From assembly GCA_024449915.1 (NCBI GenBank), contig JAMZAV010000108.1, positions 62,001 to 126,000 of the forward strand: a stretch of DNA of 64,000 bases, given 5' to 3'. Source of the stretch: Sweltsa coloradensis (taxonomy: Eukaryota > Arthropoda > Insecta > Plecoptera > Chloroperlidae). The notes under the pieces are model-generated. The model was not told the origin of the DNA and did no database searches. It was given only the letters and a program-made list of their open reading frames with translations. Positions 10,085 to 21,511 of this stretch are shown here, one piece after another (positions within the stretch are counted from its first letter, which is position 1; every line of letters begins with the position of its first letter). The position numbers and the translations under genes were made by a program.

Positions 10085-11425
10085 TAAATAAATAAATTTG
10101 TATTTAGCCTAGTCTACCCACTTAGTCATATAACTGATTTTCAGTGGGGGACAGTAAACCAAAGCGACCAAGCCAACCCTGTAGTGTAGGCCCCGACCAA
10201 CCAAACCAAACCAAAGATCAATATTTTTTATTAGGAAATAGGCCTATAGCAATCGGTGGTATGGACAGTGCGAACACCCGCGGATCAACGCCAGAATCAT
10301 CAAGGCCGATTCAGAACAACTTTAAATTTATTATGTGCCTCGTTGCTAGGACAGCTCCAGTGTTGGGTCAGTTCCTGTTTAAAATGAACTTTCTAAAAGT
10401 TCAGTTCACAGCTCAAATAATGAACTTTTAAAAAGTTCAAGTTCTTTTAAAACCTAAAATTTTGAAAAGTTCAAGTTTGTCTAAAATATGTACTAAGTTC
10501 TTTTAAAAGTTCTTTTATAAAAAAATCACTATTTTAAGGCTGGCGTAAAATGAAGAAAAACACGATGAAAAACATTAGGGGTATGCGAGTATTACTTTTG
10601 CAAGTCGAGTCGAGTTCGAGTAGTAAACAAAAATCGTCAAATCTATAGCTGTTTTTGTACTTATGTAGGCCCTATGTATATATGTATGCATTATATTATG
10701 CTTCATTGCATTAGCATAGACTTTGCACCATTACCGGTAGGCCTACTACCTAGGTATTTACAAGGTACAACCCGTACAACCTAGTTAAATTCAATTCTGT
10801 CTACACCTACACAAGTGCAATTAATTAAAACAATTAAATATAGCAACGTCGACCAGCTTGTAAAATTACCGCAGATAACTTAGCATTTTAGGCTTCCAAG
10901 ATTTTTTTCGAATTAGTTGGCGTGCATCGTTATAACTTCGTGAATCGTGCATGAACTTGTCAAAATCAGCTGAACCTGCATCAACGTAGGCCTACGATGG
11001 AACAACGATTTGTTATAGATTTGAAGCGTTGACGGGATCGACGGCGAGTCAGCAGTCGACGGCTGCTCGACCACGGAAAGAACTTTCAAATGAACTTTCA
11101 AATGAACTTTCTAAAACTGAAAAGTTCGTTCTCAGAAAGAACCTTAAAAAGTTCAAGTTTATTCATTTAAAAAAAGAGTAAGTTGACTGAAAAGTTCACA
11201 AAAAAAGAAGGCGTTCACGGAGAACGCGTTCTTTTTTAAAGTTCCTTCCCCAACACACTGGACAGCTCCAAAGTCACCGTTTACATATTCCTAATACATG
11301 AACTAATAGACTTATTAGTCCAAATCAGAATTTAAAAAACTTCTTACTTTTAACGGGTATCGAACCCTGGACCTTCTGCATTGGGAGCAGAGACGCTAAC
11401 CACAAGACCAACGAGCCACATTTTT
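10085..11425 (-). repeat. SINE family 1, full-length copy split by a hAT element
   Basis: On the minus strand the SINE runs from its tRNA-like head (complement of about 11343-11425, with B-box GGGTTCGATACC and a CTGCTCCCAATGCAG anticodon hairpin) through the body to the tail at 10085-10165. It is interrupted at 10358-11260 by a hAT element. The two SINE halves rejoin exactly across one copy of the GACAGCTC duplication. Confidence 0.8.
10358..11260. mobile_element. non-autonomous hAT element inside a SINE
   Basis: 903 bases. The ends are CAGTGTTGGG and CCCCAACACACTG (inverted). The perfect 8-base target duplication GACAGCTC is at 10350-10357 and 11261-11268. The interior is dense with GAACTTTTAAAAGTTC-type words in both orientations, typical of subterminal repeats. 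A 38-codon open stretch on the minus strand (about 10875-10990) has no recognised domain. Without a transposase it would need an autonomous partner. Confidence 0.9.
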
Positions 11426-12069
11426 ATTTATTTATTTTTTATTCATATATATTTATTTTTCGAATTTACTTAAAAAGTAAATTCAATATTACATTTAAAC
11501 AAAAAGCATGTAAGAAAATAAATTTTTCTTCTTCGGAAATGTTTTTAAAAAAGCGACCTTTTTTTTACAATTTGTGGCCCTAGTACGTGGGTGACAGTGC
11601 TGCGATATCAATATTAATTTTGGTATTACTATATATTGTAACAAGTTAAATCGTAAAAATGTCTCCCAAATCTACATATAGAAAAAAATCGTTGGGCACC
11701 ACTACTAGTTCTGTGACATTATTGAATTTGACGTTTGCAACAAACGCATCCATATGGCAATGGAGACAACTAAGTATAAAGCAAAGATGCCAAATCAAAG
11801 TGGGACGGAAGGGAGACACCAAGTTTAAGCTCTGAATGACAGATCTGTAGCCTATGACTAGATATGAACCGGTATGTGTAGGGATGCTGCTCACATACCC
11901 AAACGCAATGGTACTAGAATCTAGCTTAACGGAAGAAAGAAGAAAGTAGTTAATCTAGACATATAACTGATATGGAGACATTGTTGAACATTGAACAGTT
12001 TGAGAAAAATTGTTGGTGCAAGGATCAAGAACAAGAGAAAACTGTCTTGGAAGTAACAGACTATGAGAG
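11426..12069. other. no recognised gene
   Basis: AT-rich. A minus-strand 82-codon frame (11646-11894) has no recognisable domain and is not called. Confidence 0.45.
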
Positions 12070-12072
12070 TTA

Positions 12073-12607
12073 AGGCTCAGTCAAAACCAACTTAGTCCCT
12101 ACTTATGATTAAACTTGACATGTTTTGAGTCCATGTCTGCAACAAGAACTTACTACGTAGTTAGAATTTAGGTATTAACTAATTAAATTCTTTGTAGGCT
12201 AGGGCCTACCCAAACCTTTGGCCTGAACTTTCCTGATAAACCCAGTTGCTGGGCAATGCATTTTCTTTCAAGCCTTTATCCTTGCAATTAGCATCAGTTT
12301 TACATAGGCCCTACACATAATAAGATAACTTGCAAATATTGTAATCAATTGTTTGTCACACATTGCTGTCTAAAGATACTTTATGTCAAAAACAATGTTT
12401 TCAAAGCCTATCTGATGCTATGTGAAACTTTGTCACAATGTTGGGAGTTTGCTTGCTTTACGACAAAGTTGAGTTGCGTTAATTAACTAGTTGGAGGCAG
12501 ATTGTTGCGATCGAAAACACTACTCTCTAATTCCATTAAGTAAATAGGCCTACCGTACTTAATGTTAGAAGTTTATATTGGTGACTAAGTTGGTTGGAAA
12601 TGGACCT
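12073..12607. mobile_element. Harbinger-like MITE
   Basis: 535 bases. The left end is AGGCTCAGTCAAAACCAAC and the complement of the right end is AGGTCCATTTCCAACCAAC, both continuing TTAGTC. The flanking triplet TTA is at 12070-12072 and 12608-12610. The CAACTTAG terminal core is shared with the MADF-bearing elements at 5490 and 40604, so it is probably a deleted relative. No open frame. Confidence 0.75.
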
Positions 12608-12610
12608 TTA

Positions 12611-14579
12611 TAAAGATGCCTGAACATAAAACATGGTCACAAAAGAATGGTTACTAAATGAAGATGCTGAGTTGAGTGGAATGAAGCAAAGGTATAATGC
12701 AATGAAAGGCCTCAGGTGGTGATTCTGTTACCTAGACCACAAGATTACTATAAATTGAATGGGCATTGAGAAGAAGTATAACGAACAATAAAGTCTAAAC
12801 AGGCATTCAACCAAAAGAAATATTGGCAGCAAGTAGGGCTTACCTACCATACATTTTCAGTTTGTAAAGAAATAGTAAAGAATGTATTAAATATAATTGT
12901 TGCAGTATATGCCTATGTGAAATGAACACATGAAGGGAGAATGAGGAGCAGAAATTCTTGAAACGAACTAGTTTAAAGGAAGACGAGAATGAAATTGAGG
13001 CTGGAAATATTAAATCGGTAAAGCAAGCGTCAGACTAGGAAGTTTGAAAAGTATCAAGTGTAAAGTAAAAAGAAACTGAGGGAGCTTTTTGAAGCCGTCA
13101 CAGAGGAAACTTGAGCGAAGAGAAAAAACGTAAGAGTGGCATCACCGCATCACCGATCCGTCCTTTCTGCAATACCAATTGCCATCCACTGCAGTTTCCA
13201 CATCTTCATTCACTGAAGAAAAATATCTGTAGAAATTTTGTTGAACAATCAAACAACCATGTTGTTGCTACTTGGCACTGACAGTTTGAAATTTAATGAC
13301 ATTATTTTTGTTGTTATTTTTCACCGCCATGTTTGTACACATCGCTAGGAAAGGAAACGAGACATTGTTCTGCCTTTTCGGTTTATTCCAAAAGTTATAC
13401 TCAATGGCAACAGTCGGATCAATCACGTTCAACTCTGTCACTTTTCACTCTTGTCAAACATAGAGTCCAACAAGTGGGGAGACTTTTTACTGTTTACTTT
13501 CAAACTTTCCAGTATGAATCATTGTGAAAAGTCCCATACACATTTCTTCTTTTCCCATGTGACCTCATGGGCCACAATGTCTTTTTACCTACTTTGAACA
13601 GAAGCTCTTTATAGGGAATCTGATTTTTATAGTAAAACTTGATTTTTTTTTTCATGCTATCTCTACTACTAAGAAGTTACTCTTTCCCTTAAAGTTTCAA
13701 ACTTAAAAGATAGAACCACATGGAACAGTTCAGACACTGGATTTGCGGTGCAATAGATAGCAATATGTAAAGCCAGCGGAAAGTGCCAAACAAGAGACTG
13801 TTACAAATGAATAAACATGAATTAAAGTGTTAATGGCAATATACTCTATGGTATTAAATCAGTTTGCCTGGCAAGACGATGATGATATCTAGCGCTGGGT
13901 TTGTCGTGTCTTAGTGGCAAAACACCAGTCTTCAATGCGGTTAACTGGCAGATTTCCATCAAGTAGAGGCCTATAGTGGTCCCAACGAAAGAATGCAGAT
14001 GGCTCGAAATTGTTTTCCCACGAAAACTTTGTCAACTCAATTCACGCTTGCTTAGCGTGGACCTTGCACACGGAGGAAATCTATGATCTAGCACGGATAA
14101 TTTTTGCTTGCGTTGGTAAAAGATATTTTTCTTTCATACACAAAGGCGACATTCCATTTACCGCGCATTCATTCTACCCCCACCCACCACCACAAAGCAT
14201 CTGCATTATTTTGTTGGAGCAAGTATACGTGCAATATTATTTCAATTTGTAGTCCAGTTTTAGAAAAAATCGAAGGCAGAAAATATACAGATGAATTGAG
14301 ATGACTTGCTATGAAGCTAGCACAAAGGCTAAAGCGCTCTGATTACTGTTTTTTTCTTCGATTAAATGGTTAATGTAGTATTTATCAAATGGCATGTGAA
14401 CGCTAATAGCATAGGACCCGATTAGGACGGAAGCGAATTTTTTAAATTCCAGCTGTGCGAGTAGATACTTTACTTGAGTCGATCATTGTTTTTTTTAGGG
14501 ATACACGCAATAATCAATATTATCAGTGACATTCAGTGTACAATCAATGTTCATTAACAATTTTCAATATTCATCCTGA
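12611..14579. other. no recognised gene
   Basis: About 2 kb of unique-looking sequence. Several frames of 60-80 codons exist (13333, 14010, 14104) but overlap in different frames, lack splice support and show no domains. A purine-rich stretch at about 12900-13110 is the only compositional feature. Confidence 0.45.
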
Positions 14580-15030
14580 TCATTATTCATTAAATCTATC
14601 ATCATTTTCCACTTCTGGCTGGGTCACTTCTTCCATACAATCTCTTGGGCATCCTCTCTTCTACCATTTGTTTCATATGCCCTTTCATCTTCTCGCTCAA
14701 CTTCTCTAGGCTTCTCTAATGTCCGCGCATACGATTAGGGCGCTGGTCCAAAGCATGTGGCTCTACGAGGACGTGGGTTCGAATCCCGCATAAGGCATGG
14801 GTTTTTGTAATCGTCCTTCATTAACATCTATCACCACTGATCGTCTCAAATAGCCTTTGTGCATTAATATGATACATTAGGCCACAGAAATCATCATTAT
14901 CTGATTCTGTCCACGGCTTCTCATCTTGCCCACTGTGCTCATCTAGAATCTCACCTCTGCTGCTTACGTAAGGATCGGTCTGACATTGCTAGTGTCATCT
15001 CACATGGAACAAGTATTGCCCTATTCCATT
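14580..15030 (+). repeat. SINE family 2 copy
   Basis: Pyrimidine-rich lead, then a class II tRNA-like core at 14719-14798: GTCCGCGCATACGATTAGGG, GGCTCTACGAGGACGTGG and B-box GGGTTCGAATCCCGC. It is followed by the body seen at 1440-1520 and the AGAATCTCACCT / GTGTCATCT segments seen at 1990-2190. The presence of two copies in the window shows it is a dispersed repeat. Confidence 0.6.
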
Positions 15031-17660
15031 TGTAAAAGTTTGTTCGTATTGGATAGTCGTGTTCAAAAATAAAATGTAATATACACATCATTAGAAGTTA
15101 CTGGCCTTTTGTATTCTGTTCACTTGACATTGATTCACTTCCTAGGTAGGCCTAGCTAAAACTCTCCACCACTTTCAGGGTTTCTCCTCCAATCTTGATC
15201 TCTGCATGATAATCTCCTAATCCTATGCATCTTCTCATCACATAGTTAACTCTCAATTAAGCTCATTTTCATGCCTGATTAATACTGGCAGTGAAAATAT
15301 TATCGAATTGCTCGTTTTCTCTTAGAAACTTGCCCAAAATGTGTCTGAGATAAAAAAAAGTTCCAGCACATACCTTGTCCACCACATCTCCACTATTGTG
15401 TTTGTGTCTGGTGTGAAAAATAATAGTGACATTTCACAACCATCAAGTTGTAGATTTCACATTTCTGTCCAAAAAATGTGGTATTGACTTTTTGAGACAA
15501 ACCAAATTTTCAGACATCTTTGGATATTATCCAGCGATAATTCAGTTACTGATTTCATTATCGATAATTTTTGTATTGTTGTAAATCCCAAATTATTTTC
15601 TGGCCGGCTTCACTGAGATGTTGTGATAATATGAACACTGATTTATTTATTGTAATTTAAAGTGAAATTAAATTACATTGCATTGAGCAAAATTACCATA
15701 ACCATGGTAATATATTAAAAACAAATTCTAATAATCAATTTTGTAGTTAGCTTGGTCTTCCATGAAACGGTTTATGGAGACATAACAATGGTAGCCCATG
15801 CTCTGTTGTATATAGCTGACATTCATTAGCTTTGATTTTATTTATTACAACATGATTCAATTTTAATTGTCTGACTGTTGACACAATGATATTATAATCA
15901 ATAGCCAAAAATAGAATCACTATAAAGAAATGATTATTTTATGAGCTGCAGTACGGTATGCATATTTCTTCAATATTAATTAGTTGATTTCTAGTTAACA
16001 ATGTGTAATGCATCCTCAATTAACTTGATTATCGGTCACTTTGTCCACTTATTGAATTTTAAAAAATTGCATTTGACCTTTTTTCATAAGTAGGGGCTAC
16101 ACAATACAAATAATATTAAAATAACATATGTTTAAATTTTAAAACAACTTGAATGCTCATGTTTATTTAATGCAACATCTGTTTAATTGGACTCATCCAA
16201 ATTAAACTAATTCTTTGAATTTTCACATTTCTGGAGTGATCTCCGGCCATGATTGTACTTTTATTGCGCTAGCATTTGTTCTCTTAAAGCTTTGTTGTAA
16301 AAGGTCATGTGCTACTGCTATTATTAATAGAATAGCACATGTTAGAAGCAATCATAGCAACATTGCAAAGTTCCAGTTAATGGTTAATAGTTCCTTATTA
16401 ATCACAATTATCAGCCGATAATTTCAGTTTAAACTTAAAACAGTGCCACTTGTATCTGCCCAAGAATGTGAACAATATTGAATGTCTCAAAAAGTCGGAC
16501 CAAAAGTTGTCGTCAAATTTGTGAAATCTTTAAGCCTCCATGATTTGAAATGTCCAATGGTTATTTAAGCCTATATAAAGGTCTACACAAATTAAAAAGC
16601 TGCTAGGTTCTGGTGGTGAGGGGGGGGGGGAGGAGGAGAGGTTGTTACTTTTAGGTAGGTGTATGCATAGTCTAGGCTCCAAGTATAAAATTTGATTGAT
16701 TATGCTTACTTTTATAAGGTCTACCTATTCAGTTTCAGGTGTATTTAAGGGTCCCATGCAATTTATATAAATTTTACTACTGTAGGCCTTTGTTTAGTCT
16801 CGTTTCCAACCAGAACCACTAAAAAAAAATGCAAAAATTATCTCTTGAAGCTATGGATGAGGTAGTAATATGTATCTTGCATTTGTCCATTTGTATTTTT
16901 TAAAACTAGATCTAGAGCTAGTAGGTTGAAGTTAAGAAGTTTTGATCAATATTTTGTATTTTTCATTTTTATTTTGCCTAATTCCAAATTTATTAATTAT
17001 ACATAACATCTTGAAGCAGCCACACTTGTCTGCACAGATCAATAAATCATATTCACTTCATTTCAATGGCAAACTTGCATTCTTCAACGTAGGCCTACAT
17101 GTATGGAATGGAAGGAGAAATTTTGCTTCTGCCTAACTTAACTTTTCTGTACTTTACGTTAATTTGATCTTAATTCAGCGGCAAATACAAAACAATTCTG
17201 TCTCGCGTCGGACTTGAAAATGACCCAACAATCGATCGATTTGTACACTTCATCCTTATACCCACAAACTGTGTTGCCGTCCTTGTCTCCGAAGTCCATT
17301 GTTAGTTGTTATGCAAGCTTCTTAAGCTTGGAGCAAGCTAAATTCATTAGTAACTTAGTTTTAAAAGATTTTGTTTGTGATTGTGAACGACCCTCTAAGG
17401 CTAACAACACTTGTGAATTGTGGTGTAAAAAGATTATAAAAGGACCTTAAATTCTAGGCCTACATACAACTAGGCCTCCACACAAATTATGTTTTATTTG
17501 CTCTCAAAAGACTAACTCTTGTCTTATGTAACAATTTCTAAATTTGTAGTGATCTTCATAATTAAATGAGCCTCTTTTTTAGTATCTTCATTTATTTAGA
17601 CTGAGACATATGTATGTAGACTTAGTAGGTATATAATCCATACCATTGCCAACGAACCAA
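15031..17660. other. no recognised gene; AT-rich
   Basis: About 2.6 kb with no supported gene. There is a G-run at 16620-16631. Coding frames at 16215, 16942 and 17214 are short and unremarkable. Confidence 0.45.
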
Positions 17661-17985
17661 TGACAATCCTAGACTTGTGTTTTCTTTTCCTGGTCTTAAA
17701 CATTTAACAACAATGACCTACCTAAAACACATCTCACACTTACAAGTAGTGGGTTCGATTCCTACCACTGACAATCCTAGACTTGTATTTTCTTTTCCTT
17801 GTCTTAAACATAACAACAATGACCTACCTAAAACACATCTCACACTTACAAGTAGTGGGTTCGATTCCTACCACTGACAATCCTAGACTTTGTAATGTCT
17901 CTTCCTTCCTTGTCTTAAACAAATCAACATTGACCTACCTAACACACAGCTCAGACTTTACAAGGAGTGGGTTTGATTCCAAAAC
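17661..17985 (+). repeat. three tandem ~107-bp units with tRNA-like B-box
   Basis: Units begin at 17661, 17769 and 17875 with TGACAATCCTAGACTT. Spacing is 108 and 106 bases. Units 1 and 2 are nearly identical; unit 3 is more diverged. Each contains GTGGGTTCGATTCC (unit 3: GTGGGTTTGATTCC), a pol III B-box-like sequence inside a short AGTAGTGG...CCACT hairpin. The two ~66-91 codon frames through it are by-products of the repetition. Confidence 0.8.
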
Positions 17986-18307
17986 CTTGAAGACATGTTT
18001 ACTTGTGGGTGTGAATAGTAGACAACAAAGTCTGTCTATTGGAGATAGTTTTGGTTAGCATAGCATCATTGACAACATATTGGTTTAAAAAAGGCAAATA
18101 TGTGTTAATAATCTGAGCCCAGCACAACAAATGTGTGCGATTGTAGGCAACATTAAGCACACTAGGGTATATGAATAGTGGGCTAAAGTAGTGTTTCTCA
18201 ACCTTGCATGTTTCACCACCAACTTGATGTTGTGAAACAAATTATGTCACCCCATTGCACATTTATCAAATACAATATATCAGTTACACTAACTTCCTGA
18301 ACGAAAC
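17986..18307. other. possible hAT terminus, otherwise nothing
   Basis: AGTGTTTCTCAACCTTGCA at about 18190 resembles a Charlie-type hAT end, but no partner end or duplication was found. The remainder is featureless. Confidence 0.35.
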
Positions 18308-19047
18308 ACGGTTAAAATAACAATGCACAGCACTCGCCCGCTGCGTAATATTTTAGTGACATCCTTCACCTTCCTCGGACGCGAGGTTACTGAGGCTTCC
18401 CTTGAACAGGCACACTGGTGGCGCCCCTCCACGCCCTGTCGACCTTGTCGTGAACTTACGGCCCCCACATGACGGGAAGCTTAAGACTTGGTTGATTAAT
18501 GATGTTGGTGAAATAAGTCTAAGCTGCCTCTTTCAATTTCCTCTTGAGCGTGTTATCTTCTTTAAATATTATTTTAATTTCCGACCAATTAATGCCCGTT
18601 TTACAATCAAACAGGTGGTCTTTAAGTTTACTTGCCGCTCTAGTTTCCCCTGACAATATATTTTTGTGTTCATTAATTATACGAACAGTCGTCGGTCTTT
18701 AGGTTTCACCCACATAAAAAGCATCACTCACACGGGATAACATAAACCGCATTTTTTTAATCTTGTATAATGTCTGGCGGTTTGAACCTGGATAATTGAC
18801 TAGGTAATGTGTCAACGTGATTTAAAATTCGTACGTACATCAAATGCTTTAGTGAGACGCCAAAAATGACTAGGGATATAGTCAATAGATCTTGTAGCAT
18901 CTATGTTTTCGGTTTGTTTAGTACGAGACTTAATTAGCGAGGACCTCGCAAAGACAGGAGGATAATGGTTTGATGTAAAGGACGAGAAAGATCTTTTCCT
19001 CAACCAAACTTGATTGGCTCGCACACAGTCAACACACTAGCTGCAAG
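18308..19047 (-). mobile_element. Penelope-like retroelement, 5'-truncated copy (left arm)
   Basis: Reverse complement of 19063-19795 with moderate divergence. On the minus strand it reads through the same GIY-YIG region (VYVIPCE then DAFYVGET-like) and downstream CCGTAAGTTCACGACAAGG and TATTTTAACC segments. It has several indels relative to the right arm, including about 40 extra bases near 18390-18430. A short minus-strand frame (18812-19024) is part of the same decayed ORF. Together with the right arm it makes a head-to-head inverted repeat. Confidence 0.75.
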
Positions 19048-19062
19048 ACAACAATTAGTGTG

Positions 19063-19795
19063 ATTGCAGCTAGAGCGTTGGCGTTGACTATCTGTTTTAG
19101 CCAATCAAGTTTGGTTGAGGAAAACGATTGCATTGTCTCGTCCTTTAAGTCAAACCATTATCCTCCCGTCTTTGTGAGGTCCTCGCTTATTAAGTCTAAT
19201 CGTATTGAACAAACCGAGAACATAGCTGCTACGATATCTATTGACTGTATCCCTGGTATGTCTGAACATGTTCGGCGTCTCACTAAGGCATTTGATACAC
19301 GTACGAATTTTAAAATCATATGACACATTACGTAGTCAATTATCCAGGTTCAAACCGCCGGACATTATACAAGATTCAAAAAACTCGGTTTATGTTATCC
19401 CGTGCGAGTGTGATGCTTTTTATGTGGGTGAAACCAAAAGACAAGACGACTTTTCGTATTAATGTACACAAAAATATATTGTCAAGGAAAACTAGAGCGG
19501 AAAGTAAACTTAAGGATCACCTGTTTGATTGTAAAACGGGCATTAATTGGGCAAGATGTAAAAATAATATTTAAAGAAGATAACACGCTCAAGAGGAAAT
19601 TGAAAGAGGCAGCAGTTATGACTTATTTCCCTAACATCATTAGTCAACCAAGTCTTGAGCTTCCCGCCATGTGGGGGCCGTAAGTTAACGACGAGGTCGA
19701 CAGGGCGCAGTAACCCCGCGTCCGAGGAAGGTGATGGATGTCACCGAAATATTGCGCAGCAGGTGAATGCTGTGCATTGTTATTTTAACCATGTT
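19063..19795 (+). mobile_element. Penelope-like retroelement, 5'-truncated copy (right arm)
   Basis: Encodes, in frames broken by small indels, the C-terminal part of a Penelope-like polymerase protein. In order there are an SHL/NHYPP-type linker region, the GIY-YIG endonuclease start VYVIPCECDAFYVGETKRQ, a SKLKDHLFDC motif with spaced Cys/His residues, and a carboxyl end with RKLKEAAVMTYFPNIISQPS followed by a W-x-P motif. The reverse transcriptase domain is missing, so both arms are truncated at nearly the same point. The family identification rests on the GIY-YIG pattern. Confidence 0.8.
19320..19690 (+). pseudogene. GIY-YIG endonuclease remnant of a Penelope-like element
   Basis: Pieces in three frames at about 19320-19460, 19440-19575 and 19575-19683 together cover a GIY-YIG nuclease. 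The diagnostic Y-V-I-P-C and Y-V-G-E-T strands lie about ten residues apart, followed by a conserved HKN helix and a terminal basic/acidic helix. In Penelope-like elements this nuclease cuts the target DNA to prime reverse transcription. At least two frameshifts make this copy inactive. Confidence 0.75.
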
Positions 19796-19810
19796 TTGTA
19801 TATTGTTAAT

Positions 19811-20766
19811 AAACCACCAAGACTTAACCTGATAATGTAATGATTATGAAAAGTACACTCACTGATTTCCTGAATTATCATATCAAGTTATACAAGATAT
19901 TTCATTGTTGAATAAGTCATAAACAAAATGTTTCTTCAACCAATATTAACGACCAAGCAAAATTGACTCATTTTAGTTATTTGGTACCCTATTTAAAATC
20001 GACAATTGCGTAGTTTTGTTAGATCCATAGTCTGCAATATTTTAATCAATTTTTAATCTTTGTCCATTCAATCAGTAAGACTTTTAGCTAGAATTAATTT
20101 AATTGATTCTGCAATAAGAACAGCGGGGAAAAACACAAAAATACACAAATTTCCGAGGTGTTGCGGATATTTTGTAAGCCTGTAGGTAACCTACTATATG
20201 GGCTATAACTTCCTTTTTCGATTTTGCATAGCATTTTGTGAGATATTATTACTAATATCAAGTAATTTTGTGTTAATATTGGTGATAATTCATTCTCTTA
20301 ATAAAACTGCATATACCATCTAACTGGTATGAATATTATCCTCAAGCCCAAGAGTGCTGAGCAATTTTTAATACTGTTATGATTTATGTTTCAGGAAACT
20401 GGGATGTGCACATCTTGCTACTAGACTCTTGGACCACACCAAATCTTGCAGTTTGGTCCCAAGTCTCTCGTTGGGATCTCGCCACTCTTGTAATCAGCGC
20501 TCTCTCCAGTTCATCAACTCTGGCGATCACCAAACATCAGCCCTAGTTGCACATCACTGAAGATACCTCTGAAACGAGCTACATGCAAAGGTTCTATGCG
20601 CTAATCCTGAACACTTTTCTTTTTCAAGGCCGTGGACATAGCCTACATTTGGAATGCCATTTACTGTACTACCTGTTCAATATATTTTTTGTTTTAACTC
20701 ATGCTGTTGTTTACTACTCTTTGTACTTAGCACCATAACTTAATTCCCATGTACTTTCTTAGCAAT
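19811..20766. other. no supported gene
   Basis: A possible 3' exon begins after TTTATGTTTCAG (about 20396) with an open frame of about 50 codons to a TAG, but the peptide shows no conservation cue. A 63-codon frame at 20547 is also unsupported. Left unassigned. Confidence 0.4.
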
Positions 20767-20976
20767 GAATTATATGTTGGTGGTGAGCCAATTGCTATGT
20801 CTGCACTTGTCATTTAAATGATTCCTTTCGATGGACTCGTTTAAATGAAAAGTGTGGAGCTCAACACCCTTTTGGGTGTTGAGTTCCACACTTTTCATTT
20901 AGACTGGTCCATTGAAGGGAATCATTTAAATGACAAGTGCACACATAGCAATAGGCTCACCACCAACATATAATTC
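20767..20976. repeat. 210-bp near-perfect palindrome (103-bp arms, 4-base loop)
   Basis: The arms 20767-20869 and 20874-20976 pair with few mismatches around a TTTT loop flanked by AACACCC/GGGTGTT. The outer ends are GAATTATATGTTGGTGGTG and its complement. Each arm contains CATTTAAATG. No coding frame. It could be a fold-back MITE, a hairpin-RNA source or a cruciform site. Confidence 0.9.
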
Positions 20977-21000
20977 ACTTCCAATATTCCTTAACCCTTT

Positions 21001-21175
21001 ATGACCCAATTAATGGACTTAGTCTTTTTTTCCAAGGCTAAACCATGTACTAGGTCAGCTGCTAACCTTGCAAGGTTAGCAGTTGACCTAGTTTATGGAC
21101 TTAGCCATTTTTTTCAAGGCCATTTAACAGTTGACCTACTTTATGGACTTAGTCTATTTTTTGAAGGTCATCAAC
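21001..21175 (+). repeat. three degenerate tandem units (~60 bp)
   Basis: The motif TTATGGACTTAG followed by a T-run and CAAGG/GAAGG occurs three times (about 21012, 21090 and 21140), the last two preceded by GTTGACCTA. An inner inverted pair GCTAACCTTGC/GCAAGGTTAGC sits at about 21062-21082. The following ~130 bases are AT-rich low complexity. Confidence 0.7.
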
Positions 21176-21471
21176 AAGCAATAATAATAAATAATAAATA
21201 CAATTTATAAATAAAATATAATATTTATTAGTAAACAATACAATTATTATACAAATATTATAAAATTATACAAATATTTATACAAATTATGCAAAAAAAG
21301 CACAAAAAATACAAAAACTGGACCAAAAAAACGCTTTTTATACTACCTAAGTCTTTTTTGCACTTCAAAGCTACCAAGTTTAGCAAGTAAATTTTTCACT
21401 TAATCAGAGTGTTCTCCCCAAACCATAGACAGAACTGATGATGAAACTCGAAAAGGTCCACTTTCCAAATA

Positions 21472-21511
21472 TTAGTTGTGATTGAACGTGCAGAGGTTCA
21501 ATCACAACTAA
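21472..21511. repeat. perfect 16-bp stem hairpin
   Basis: TTAGTTGTGATTGAAC (21472-21487) and GTTCAATCACAACTAA (21496-21511) are perfect reverse complements separated by 8 bases. Weaker pairing continues outward. Function unknown. Confidence 0.85.

Noticed and set aside
17661..17985. CRISPR-like array
   Set aside because: The repeats are back to back without unique spacers and the DNA is eukaryotic; it is a tandem repeat.
18402..18653. 83-codon plus frame in the Penelope left arm
   Set aside because: It is antisense to the GIY-YIG region, which reads on the minus strand.
20396..20530. possible 3' terminal exon after TTTATGTTTCAG
   Set aside because: The open frame is only ~50 codons with no conserved features, so it remains unassigned.
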